Part shown: piece by piece, positions 1 to 6,151 of the stretch
How positions within the stretch are numbered: position 1 is the stretch's first letter
Layout: every line of letters starts with the position of its first letter
Origin: an uncultured Clostridia bacterium
Lineage (GTDB): Bacteria; Bacillota; Clostridia; Christensenellales; Aristaeellaceae
Assembly (NCBI GenBank): GCA_934630975.1
Contig: CAKTXH010000068.1
Location: 1 to 13,704, forward strand
Direction of reading: 5' to 3'
Length of the DNA stretch: 13,704 nucleotides
Position numbers and translations under genes: made by a program
The notes under the pieces: model-generated
Database searches by the model: none
Told to the model about the DNA's origin: nothing
What the model saw: the letters and a program-made list of their open reading frames with translations, nothing else

Positions 1-1281
1 CTGCTCATCGTCGATGAGGAGCAGCGCTTCGGCGTGGGGCACAAGGAAAGCATCAAGAACATGAAAAAGACGGTGGACGTGCTCACGATGTCGGCCACGC
101 CGATTCCGCGCACGCTGCACATGTCGATGGTCGGCATCCGCGACATGAGCCTGCTGGAAACGCCGCCGCAGGCGCGCTATCCCGTGCAGACCTACGTGAT
201 GGAATATCAGGACAGCGTGATCCGCGACGCGATTCTGCGCGAAATCGGCCGCGGGGGACAGGTCTTCTTCCTCTACAACCGCGTCGGTTCGATTGACCAG
301 TGCTACAAGCAGCTTTCCAAGCTCGTGCCGGAGGCGCGCATCGCGATTGCGCATGGCCAGATGCGCGAGCACGCGCTGGAGGACGTGATGCTGGATTTCA
401 GCCAGCAGAAATTCGACGTGCTGCTGTGCACGACGATCATCGAATCCGGTCTGGATATCCCGATGGCGAACACGCTGATCATCTACGACGCGGATCACTT
501 CGGTCTGGGTCAGCTCTATCAGATGCGCGGGCGCGTCGGCCGCTCGAACCGGCTGGCCTACGCCTATTTCACGGTGCGGCCGGGGAAGGTGCTATCCGAA
601 ACGGCGCAGAAGCGCCTCGACGCGATTCGCGAATTCACGGAGTTCGGCTCGGGCTTCCGCATCGCGATGCGCGATTTGGAGCTGCGCGGCGCGGGCAACC
701 TGCTTGGCCCGCAGCAGAGCGGCCACCTCGCCAACATCGGTTACGACCTCTACTGCAAGCTGCTGGAAGAGGCGGTTCTGGAAGCGCAGGGCGAAGCGCC
801 CAAGCCGAACCGCGACGTGGAAACGCGGATGGACGTGCACGTCAACGCGTATCTCCCGGCGGAATACGTCACGGGCGACAAGCAGCGGCTGGAGGTCTAC
901 AAGCGCATCGCTTCCATCACGACCGCCGCGCAGCGCGACGACGTGGAGGAGGAGCTGGTCGATCGTTTTGGCGACGAGCCGCTCTGCGTGGCGAACCTCG
1001 TCGCGGTGGCGTATCTGAAGGCGATGTGCGAAAAGCTGGGCATCGACCGGGTGAATCAGGCGGACGGGCGCATCGACATGCGGTTCGCGCCCAACGCACA
1101 GGTGGACGGGCAGAAGCTCTTCAAGGCGCTGACCGGGTTTGACAAGCGGCTCACGCTCAACGCCGCGCAGCCGGTGACGCTGACGCTTCGGGATCAGACG
1201 CTGAACCGCGAGGATCTGCTGATGCTCTGCGTGAAGGTGATGGAGCGGCTGCTCGCGCGGATGGAGCTGAGCGCGGCGTAA
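1..1281 (+). CDS. mfd: Transcription-repair coupling factor Mfd, C-terminal part (5' end outside window)
   Basis: Mfd is an SF2 translocase that removes RNA polymerase stalled at DNA lesions and recruits UvrA for nucleotide excision repair in the cytoplasm. The reading frame is open from base 1 and gives 426 residues. It begins inside the translocase with the Walker B box LLIVDEEQRFGV, then motif III (SATPIPRTLHMSMVGIRDMS). Motif V (TTIIESGLDIP, about residues 144-154) and motif VI (QMRGRVGR, about 173-180) follow, then GAGNLLGPQQSG, all typical of Mfd/RecG-type proteins. The last 150 or so residues (from about MDVHVNAYLPAEYV) match the Mfd C-terminal D7 domain, which distinguishes it from RecG. 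The N-terminal UvrB-like and RNA-polymerase-binding domains lie upstream of the window. Stop is TAA. The next gene on this strand is the SRP RNA, which has its own promoter. Identification is near certain. Confidence 0.97.
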   Translation: MLIVDEEQRFGVGHKESIKNMKKTVDVLTMSATPIPRTLHMSMVGIRDMSLLETPPQARYPVQTYVMEYQDSVIRDAILREIGRGGQVFFLYNRVGSIDQCYKQLSKLVPEARIAIAHGQMREHALEDVMLDFSQQKFDVLLCTTIIESGLDIPMANTLIIYDADHFGLGQLYQMRGRVGRSNRLAYAYFTVRPGKVLSETAQKRLDAIREFTEFGSGFRIAMRDLELRGAGNLLGPQQSGHLANIGYDLYCKLLEEAVLEAQGEAPKPNRDVETRMDVHVNAYLPAEYVTGDKQRLEVYKRIASITTAAQRDDVEEELVDRFGDEPLCVANLVAVAYLKAMCEKLGIDRVNQADGRIDMRFAPNAQVDGQKLFKALTGFDKRLTLNAAQPVTLTLRDQTLNREDLLMLCVKVMERLLARMELSAA

Positions 1282-1311
1282 ACACGATCCGCCCAAATTT
1301 GCAAAATGGGG

Positions 1312-1340
1312 TTGCAATTTAGGGGCAAATCGAGTACAAT
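1312..1340 (+). promoter_or_regulatory. Sigma-A-type promoter of ffs
   Basis: The -35 box is TTGCAA (1312-1317) and the -10 box is TACAAT (1335-1340), with a 17-bp spacer. The predicted start, about seven bases beyond the -10, falls at 1347-1348, exactly where the 5' arm of the SRP RNA closing stem begins. This agreement supports both calls. The -35 also sits in an imperfect A/T-rich dyad of unknown meaning. Confidence 0.8.
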
Positions 1341-1347
1341 AGACGAG

Positions 1348-1470
1348 TAGAATGTGATGACGGATGGAACTCATGCAATGCGAGGGTGTGAACCTTGTCA
1401 GGGCCGGAAGGCAGCAGCAATAAGCATTGTATCGTGTGTGCCGTGGGAATTTTCTGCCCCGAGCATTCTA
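1348..1470 (+). ncRNA. ffs: Bacterial small signal recognition particle RNA (4.5S-like SRP RNA)
   Basis: This RNA joins Ffh to form the signal recognition particle that targets membrane and secreted proteins co-translationally. The conserved apical domain IV is clear: GGTGTGAACC at 1384-1393, then CAGGGCCGGAAGGCAGCAGC (1399-1418) with the GGAA tetraloop and internal-loop bases, then AATAAGC and the descending strand with GTGTGTGCCG. TAGAATG (1348-1354) pairs perfectly with CATTCTA (1464-1470), closing the long hairpin and setting the ends. At about 123 nt with no Alu domain, it is the short type rather than the Bacillus-style long form. A matching promoter lies upstream and an intrinsic terminator downstream. 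Ends are inferred from pairing and could shift by a few bases. Confidence 0.92.
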
Positions 1471-1485
1471 CGATTGCGAGGGTAC

Positions 1486-1514
1486 AGCGTCGGTGAAAAC
1501 CGGCGCTTTTTTCT
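1486..1514 (+). terminator. Intrinsic terminator of ffs
   Basis: AGCGTCGGT pairs with ACCGGCGCT (9 bp with one G-T pair) around a GAAA loop, followed by a run of T (1507-1512, then CTTTT). It begins 15 nt after the SRP RNA closing stem. Confidence 0.88.
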
Positions 1515-1610
1515 TTTGTATTTTTCCCCATAACCCCCTTTGAAACGAGCAGGGCTGCGGCCCTGCACCCGGGGATGGAGAACGGGGGAACGAAAGGGAA
1601 AAGAAGAGAA

Positions 1611-1647
1611 TCAAAAAACGCCCCATCCGCGTGAAGCGAATGGAGCG
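1611..1647 (-). terminator. Intrinsic terminator of reductase 1 gene (minus strand)
   Basis: Read on the minus strand, CGCTCCATTCGC and GCGGATGGGGCG form a 12-bp stem with two G-T pairs and a 5-nt loop, followed at once by six T. It lies 16 bases past the stop of the reductase gene, so it ends that convergent transcript before it runs into ffs. Confidence 0.88.
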
Positions 1648-1662
1648 CAAAAGGCTTTGGAA

Positions 1663-3573
1663 TTACTTGGACGCCGCGGCGTTCGTACCGGCGATGCGGC
1701 CGAAGACGAAGCAATCCGCGATGGCGTTGCCGCCCAGACGGTTGCCCGCGTGGATGCCGCCGGTGACCTCGCCAGCCGCATACAGGCCGGAGATCACGTT
1801 GCCGTCGGTATCGAGCGCTTCCGCATTGGTGTTAATCTGCACGCCGCCCATCGTGTGGTGGACGGACGGCTTCTCGATCACCGCGTAGAACGGCGCGGTC
1901 TCGATCTTGGTGCCGAAGACGTTCTTGCCGAAGTCGGCGTCAACGCCCGCATCGACGTAGGCGTTATACTTCTCGACGGAAGCGATCAGGTTCTCCGCCG
2001 GGCAGCCGATCATCTCGGCCAGCTCCTCGAGGGTATCGGCCTTGTAGAGGATGCCCTTCTCGGCCATCGCGTCCACATCCTCCTGAGTCGCCTTGTTCTG
2101 GAGGGTCGGGATCATGGCCTGATCGGCGATGTGATAGAAGATGCCGTTGGTCTGGCTCAGCGCGGCGGAAGCCAGCGTGTCGCGCTCGGCGTATTCATTG
2201 ACGAAACGGTTGCCTTCCTGATTGACGAACATGTAATACTGGGAGGGAACGAGCAGGCCGTCGGCAAGCTGGCCGGTGAGGGCGCTGGCGGTCGGCATGA
2301 GCTGGGTCAGGCCCATATCCTTGAGCGCGGCGTTCGCTTCCAGCGCGAGGTTGATGCCGTCGCCGGTCGCGGCGGCGACGCAGGTGGTCATGATGCCATC
2401 CGGGATAGCCGGCCAGTAGGTGTTGTAGGCCTTGACCATTTCGCTGTTCGCGCCGAAGCCGCCGGTGGTCAGGATGACGGCGGAAGCGTGGATTTCAACC
2501 TCGGTGCCGTCGGTCTTCTCGGCCTTCACGCCGACAACCTTGCCATCCTCCACGATGAGGTGCTGCGCGCGGGTTTCGAGCATCAGCTCGCCGCCCTTGC
2601 CCTCGATATAGGCCAGAGAAGCGGAGAACACGCCCTGCTTGGTCGCGAAGTTGTGGCCGCGCATCCAGAGGGAGCCGACCGGGGAGGTCAGCGCGTCGGT
2701 CAGCTCGACGCCCACGACGTCGCCCAGCCAATGATAGGTATCCAGGCTGTTGGCGCAGAGGGTGTGAATCAGATCGTAGTCGCCTTCGATCGGGTTGCCG
2801 TTCACATCTGTGCGCTTGCCGCCCAGATAGGTCTGGATCATGTGCCACTCCACGGAGTCAAATTCCTTGGTGGTGTCGCCCGCCAGATAGGTCTTGATCT
2901 GCTCCTTGAGGGTGGCGAGGGTTTCGGCGAACGCGCCGAAGTCGGCCTCGTTGTAATCCAGCACAGCCTCGAGCGTGCTGACCTGGCCGTTGAGCGCGTC
3001 GGTCTGAGCGGCCAGCTCCGGGTCGGCCGCGTTCATCGCCAGGCCGCTGGCCAGCGTGTTGCCGCCGACAGCCGCGGTCTTTTCAAGGATGATGACGTTC
3101 GCGCCGTTTTCGGCCGCCGCAGCCGCGGCCGCCATGCCGGCTCCGCCGCCGCCGATGACCACGACGTCAGCCGTCTTTTCGATCTTCTCGGAAGCTTCGG
3201 CCTTCTTCACCTCGACGGCGCGCAGGGCTTCGACGTCCGCGCCAGCCTGCTCGGCGGCGTTGGCGACGGCTTCGATGATCGCGGCGCTGGTGATGGTGCA
3301 GCCGGAAACGGTATCCACGCCCAGGGACTGGCTGTCCACAATCGCGGCCGGGATGCGCTCGAGCGCCGGGTCGGCGATGCCCGCGGTTTCCTGCTGGGCG
3401 GTCACGTCGATGGCGGTGATCGCGTCCTCGCTGAAGGTCACGTTCACGGTGATGTCGCCGTTGCGGCCCGCAGCCGTGCCGGCGTAGGTGCCGGCAGAGT
3501 AGGTCTGCGCGAGAGCCGTGCCGGAGGCGCAGAGCGCCAGCGCCAGCAGCGCAGAGAGAATCTTGCTCTTCAT
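1663..3573 (-). CDS. Exported FMN/FAD-dependent reductase of the fumarate/urocanate reductase family (reductase 1)
   Basis: The 636-residue protein has three parts. A Sec signal peptide spans residues 1 to about 22 (MKSKILSALLALALC..., cleavage near ALA/Q). An FMN-binding domain (about 25-110) carries DTVSGCT; in this family ApbE attaches FMN to the final Thr (T93), and Cys92 replaces the usual Ala. An FAD domain starts about residue 136 with VVVIGGGGAGMAA and E164. It ends with HHTMGG (572-577), GLYAAGEVTGG and NRLGGNA. R464 (AERD), H572 and R612 match Shewanella flavocytochrome c3 R402, H504 and R544, the hydride/proton transfer and carboxylate-binding set, so the substrate is probably a small unsaturated carboxylate. 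There is no heme-binding CxxCH, so electrons must come from membrane or flavin partners. I chose ATG 3573 because AAAGGGG lies before it and the signal peptide begins there; a TTG/ATG extension to 3624 would cover the promoter. It has its own promoter and terminator. Confidence 0.9.
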   Translation of the reverse strand: MKSKILSALLALALCASGTALAQTYSAGTYAGTAAGRNGDITVNVTFSEDAITAIDVTAQQETAGIADPALERIPAAIVDSQSLGVDTVSGCTITSAAIIEAVANAAEQAGADVEALRAVEVKKAEASEKIEKTADVVVIGGGGAGMAAAAAAAENGANVIILEKTAAVGGNTLASGLAMNAADPELAAQTDALNGQVSTLEAVLDYNEADFGAFAETLATLKEQIKTYLAGDTTKEFDSVEWHMIQTYLGGKRTDVNGNPIEGDYDLIHTLCANSLDTYHWLGDVVGVELTDALTSPVGSLWMRGHNFATKQGVFSASLAYIEGKGGELMLETRAQHLIVEDGKVVGVKAEKTDGTEVEIHASAVILTTGGFGANSEMVKAYNTYWPAIPDGIMTTCVAAATGDGINLALEANAALKDMGLTQLMPTASALTGQLADGLLVPSQYYMFVNQEGNRFVNEYAERDTLASAALSQTNGIFYHIADQAMIPTLQNKATQEDVDAMAEKGILYKADTLEELAEMIGCPAENLIASVEKYNAYVDAGVDADFGKNVFGTKIETAPFYAVIEKPSVHHTMGGVQINTNAEALDTDGNVISGLYAAGEVTGGIHAGNRLGGNAIADCFVFGRIAGTNAAASK

Positions 3574-3615
3574 GGTAAATCCCCTTTCGTTTTCTCGGAT
3601 CAAACCGATGACGAC

Positions 3616-3646
3616 AGGGTACACCTTACAACCTTTGTAAAGTCAA
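3616..3646 (-). promoter_or_regulatory. Promoter of reductase 1 with MerR-like geometry and central palindrome
   Basis: On the minus strand the -35 box is TTGACT (3641-3646). A weak -10 TACCCT (3616-3621) keeps the three most conserved positions. The 19-bp spacer is too long for unaided sigma-A use but typical of MerR-family promoters. The spacer contains the perfect palindrome TTACAA-AGG-TTGTAA (3626-3640), placed where MerR-family dimers bind. The alternative -10, TGTACC with a 17-bp spacer, matches consensus less well at the key positions. A short GTCAA-N7-TTGAC dyad also covers the -35. Confidence 0.55.
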
Positions 3647-3661
3647 GAGAAGATTGACAAT

Positions 3662-4309
3662 TCACAAACTTTTTCTTTTTTCCGCCACCGGCACGTAAAC
3701 CCGGTGGTAGCGGTGCACCACCCCGTCCACCACGCAGTTGCCGATGGTGATGCCCCACGCGTCGCCGCAGATAGAAAGCCGCTGCTGCGCGCAGTAATCC
3801 ACGGCGGGCGCAAGCGCGCGGCAGGTGATGCGGCCGTCGCCGCTGCTGTGGATGATCAGGGTGACGCAATCCTGCGCGGGGATTTCCGTTTCCTCGGCCA
3901 GATGGGGGAGGGCAAGGCGCTCGAAATTCTCCGTGCGCACGCCGTAACCGAATTGGATATCCTCGCTGGCGGAAAGAATTCCTTCCTGCGGAAAGCGCGG
4001 GGAGATGAAGACGACCGGCATGCGCTCCATCCAGCTTTCCACCTGTTCCGGGAAATCGGATTCGTGAATTTCGTCGTTGACGCGGATGTTCACGCGCAGA
4101 ATCGCCGGGCTGACGACGCGGCGGCAGGCGAAATCGCCCCGACCAATCGCGTCCCATTCGGCAAGGATTCGCTCGCTGCACGCGAGCAGCTCTTCCTGCC
4201 AGAGCAGCTCCCGCCGGGTGCGGGCGCGGCAGGTTTCATAGATAGGACAGCTTTCTGTCCGCAGTTTGACATATACCGATAGTATAGGAGATTTTCGGGG
4301 GAAAAGCAA
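3662..4309 (-). CDS. Small protein resembling a GyrI/MerR-type effector-binding domain, no DNA-binding domain
   Basis: Up to 215 residues. I do not recognise a named gene. The pattern (an opening strand VYVKLRTESCPIYET; PAILRVNIRV; and a closing segment with AVDYCAQQRLSICGDAWGITIG... YHRVYVPV) resembles the drug/effector-binding fold found at the C-terminus of MerR regulators and in GyrI-like proteins. No helix-turn-helix precedes it. The frame is closed upstream by the same TAA that ends the dipeptidase gene. No good start is visible: in frame there is a TTG at 4309 with no ribosome binding site, and no ATG before about residue 94. A TATACT -10 box sits inside the first 10 codons, so either translation starts late or non-canonically, or this is a decayed regulator. 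It lies 18 bases after the dipeptidase gene and just upstream of the reductase 1 promoter. Composition and charge pattern look genuinely coding; the function is tentative. Confidence 0.45.
   Translation of the reverse strand: MLFPRKSPILSVYVKLRTESCPIYETCRARTRRELLWQEELLACSERILAEWDAIGRGDFACRRVVSPAILRVNIRVNDEIHESDFPEQVESWMERMPVVFISPRFPQEGILSASEDIQFGYGVRTENFERLALPHLAEETEIPAQDCVTLIIHSSGDGRITCRALAPAVDYCAQQRLSICGDAWGITIGNCVVDGVVHRYHRVYVPVAEKRKSL
4281..4309 (-). promoter_or_regulatory. Possible promoter within the start of the effector-binding-like gene
   Basis: Minus strand TTGCTT (4304-4309), 17-bp spacer, TATACT (4281-4286). The -10 is part of a TATAC-N5-GTATA dyad (4272-4286). The implied start near 4274 lies inside the longest reading frame, which conflicts with the TTG start. 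The TTGCTT may instead be the tail of a weak terminator-like sequence after the dipeptidase gene. Confidence 0.4.
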
Positions 4310-4327
4310 GCGGCGGGCGCGCGGCGA

Positions 4328-5914
4328 TTATTCCGCGGTCAGCCGGTCGATGAGCGCCAGCGCGGTCTGCTGCGCTTTTTCGGCCATCTGTTTGCCGAAA
4401 GCATCGGTTTCGCTCGGGTCGAGCAAATCGAACGCGGCGTTGATCTCGCCTTGCAGCGCGGCGAGCGTATCGGCGGCGAACTGCTTTTCGCTTTCGGAAA
4501 CGGGCGCGCCGGTCAACTGCTCGGCATAGAGGATGGAGCCGCCCAGCCCCTCAAAGGCGAAATAATACGAATCGCGCCAGTTTTCGGGATAGACCACGTA
4601 AAATTCTTCGCCGGTTCTGCGGTTTTGGCTGTACGTCGCGAAGCCCTCCGGCCTGCCCTCGGCAAAGGGCACTTTGGCGGCGACGGGCGTGGAAACCTGA
4701 TAGCCCGCGTAGATTTCCTGCATCAGCAGCGGATAATAGGGGATGAACACGTTATAGGCCATGTTGCCCACGCCGACCCAGCCGACCGTGCCCGTTTCGA
4801 GGGGGCGATCCGCAAAGAGCTGGAAGATTTCGATTTCCTGATTGCTGGGCTTGCCGACGCTGGAAAGCTTATAGAAATCGAACACGTCGTTTTTGGTGAG
4901 CGTGCGGTCGGCGGCGATGTTCGAATAGAGCGGAACGATTTCGCCTTCCTTCACGTTGCTGAGGGTGAAACGGGTTTGATCGGCGGCCAGCGCGCTTTCG
5001 GAAACGTCGGCGGCCTCGTTCAGAAAGCGGATGCCGTCCACCATGCGCGGCGCGCCGACGCGGGGAGATTCCGCCGTGCCGAGGTTGGCATAGGACGCGC
5101 GGAAGTCGATTTGGTTGGCCTGCGCGTCGCCGACGAACGTGCCCGCTTGCTGGGCGACCTCGATCAGGCGCGGGGAGGCGACGACGTTTTCAGTATCATC
5201 CAGATCAATCAGGCCGATGACGGCGATGTTCGGCTCGATAAAGAGCATATCGTTGTTCAGCCTGAGGGCGATATACTGCGTGCCGGAGCAGTTTTCGACG
5301 TACCAGACTTCGTTCTGGTCGCAGATGAACAGGCCGGAATCGAAGTATGCGCCGTAATTGGTATAGATTTCGCCGAGCAGCTCGACGCCTTCGCGCGCGC
5401 TGGCGGATTCGGCCAGCAGGATGGTCGGAATATCGGTCTCCTCGATGCCGACTCTGCCGTCCGTCTTGGCTTGCACATTGGGATCGACGGCCTTGACCTG
5501 CTCGTTGCCGGAGATGGATTCCGTCGCGGAAACGGAAACGCCCTTTTCGTTCGTGCCGAATTCGGTATAGGAGAAATGCGTCGGGTTTTCCTCGCCACAT
5601 TCCGGGCATGCGCCGTTTAGAATATCGTTGGTGAAATAGGTAAAGCGATAGCTGTCCCGGCGGAACGTCCATTCGAATTCGCCGTAGGCCGGGCAGCCGC
5701 GCCAGCTTTCGCCCGCTTTGAACGCCCCGGCTTCGGAAATGAACCAGAGTTTGTTCATATCCGAACCGTAATCCTCCGTGCGGGCGACGAAAGGCGTGCC
5801 CTCTTCGGTGAGATTGCCGCCGACGTACAGCGTGGTGCAGGCGGAAGCGCCGGACGCGGCGAACAGCAGGGAGACGGAAAGCGCGGCGGCGGAAAGCGTT
5901 TTCAGCGGGTTCAT
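4328..5914 (-). CDS. Exported C69-family (PepD-like) dipeptidase
   Basis: A cysteine N-terminal-nucleophile peptidase that probably cleaves dipeptides or short peptides outside the membrane. The 528-residue product starts with a Sec signal peptide (MNPLKTLSAAALSVSLLFAA..., residues 1-25). Cleavage after ASA would expose Cys26 as the new N-terminus, and CTTLYVGGNLTEEGTPFVAR is the family signature around the catalytic Cys. Other family blocks follow: NEKGVSVSATESISGNE (122-138), GIEETDIPTILLAESASARE and DQNEVWYVENCSG. Length is within the usual range for the family. A GACPECG segment (Cys103, Cys106) plus Cys74 may form a metal or disulfide site; I cannot say whether this is usual for the family. 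ATG 5914 is chosen because AAAGGAGA lies just upstream and the signal peptide starts there. A perfect-consensus promoter precedes it. Family call is strong; the exact substrate is unknown. Confidence 0.9.
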   Translation of the reverse strand: MNPLKTLSAAALSVSLLFAASGASACTTLYVGGNLTEEGTPFVARTEDYGSDMNKLWFISEAGAFKAGESWRGCPAYGEFEWTFRRDSYRFTYFTNDILNGACPECGEENPTHFSYTEFGTNEKGVSVSATESISGNEQVKAVDPNVQAKTDGRVGIEETDIPTILLAESASAREGVELLGEIYTNYGAYFDSGLFICDQNEVWYVENCSGTQYIALRLNNDMLFIEPNIAVIGLIDLDDTENVVASPRLIEVAQQAGTFVGDAQANQIDFRASYANLGTAESPRVGAPRMVDGIRFLNEAADVSESALAADQTRFTLSNVKEGEIVPLYSNIAADRTLTKNDVFDFYKLSSVGKPSNQEIEIFQLFADRPLETGTVGWVGVGNMAYNVFIPYYPLLMQEIYAGYQVSTPVAAKVPFAEGRPEGFATYSQNRRTGEEFYVVYPENWRDSYYFAFEGLGGSILYAEQLTGAPVSESEKQFAADTLAALQGEINAAFDLLDPSETDAFGKQMAEKAQQTALALIDRLTAE

Positions 5915-5974
5915 GGCAAAATCTCCTTTCAAGATGACAGTTTAACGATTTAGCACGGTGAAGTGATGAAATAT

Positions 5975-6002
5975 ATTATACACGGAGAGGCGGGATTGTC
6001 AA
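5975..6002 (-). promoter_or_regulatory. Consensus sigma-A promoter of the C69 dipeptidase gene
   Basis: Minus strand TTGACA (5997-6002), 16-bp spacer, TATAAT (5975-5980): both boxes match consensus exactly. The predicted start near 5968 gives a leader of about 54 nt. A 9-bp inverted repeat (5989-5997 and 6025-6033) overlaps the edge of the -35 and the spacer. Confidence 0.85.
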
Positions 6003-6033
6003 TGGGTTTTGAAGAAAAAAGCGAAATCCCGCC
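5989..6033. repeat. 9-bp perfect inverted repeat overlapping the dipeptidase promoter
   Basis: GGCGGGATT at 5989-5997 and AATCCCGCC at 6025-6033, 27 bases apart, in the divergent intergenic region. The left arm covers the spacer and one base of the -35 box of the minus-strand promoter. There is no adjacent T run, so it is a possible operator rather than a terminator. Confidence 0.5.
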
Positions 6034-6073
6034 CCGAGTCTGCCCTGCGCCATAGAACGCCCACAATTTTCCC

Positions 6074-6102
6074 TTGCTTTCTCTGCCTTTCGCTCGTATA
6101 CT
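6074..6102 (+). promoter_or_regulatory. Promoter of the phosphoribosyltransferase/GT-C operon
   Basis: TTGCTT (6074-6079), 17-bp spacer, TATACT (6097-6102). The predicted start near 6109 gives a leader of about 43 nt to ATG 6152. It faces away from the dipeptidase promoter. Confidence 0.7.
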
Positions 6103-6151
6103 GATAAAAAGGAAAAGACGCTTTGATGCAAAGGGAAAGTGTGTGAACCGC

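Noticed and set aside
1384..1440. SRP RNA region read as part of a protein-coding frame
   Set aside because: The conserved domain IV sequence, closing stem, promoter and terminator all support the RNA gene.
1549..1566. Hairpin GCAGGGC-TGCG-GCCCTGC between ffs and reductase 1
   Set aside because: A perfect 7-bp stem but with no T run on either strand. Both transcripts already have better terminators, so no function is assigned.
3505..3573. Lipoprotein signal in reductase 1 (Cys15 in LALALC)
   Set aside because: The Cys lies within the hydrophobic core and is preceded by Leu at -1, not Gly/Ala/Ser. A signal peptidase I site (ALA/Q) fits better.
1540..3657. 705-residue open frame on the plus strand opposite reductase 1
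   Set aside because: Low-complexity Arg/Gly/Val/Ala-rich translation with no motif. It is a shadow of the GC-rich reductase codons and lacks a promoter and ribosome binding site.
3600..4181. 193-residue minus-strand frame overlapping the effector-binding-like gene
   Set aside because: Arg/Pro/Gly-rich composition and extension across the reductase 1 promoter; the alternative frame has a natural protein composition.
4266..4271. Plus-strand TTGACA as a promoter -35
   Set aside because: No -10 box at 16-18 bp, and no plus-strand gene follows.
4451..5620. 389-residue plus-strand open frame opposite the dipeptidase
   Set aside because: Shadow frame. The minus strand encodes all C69 family blocks.
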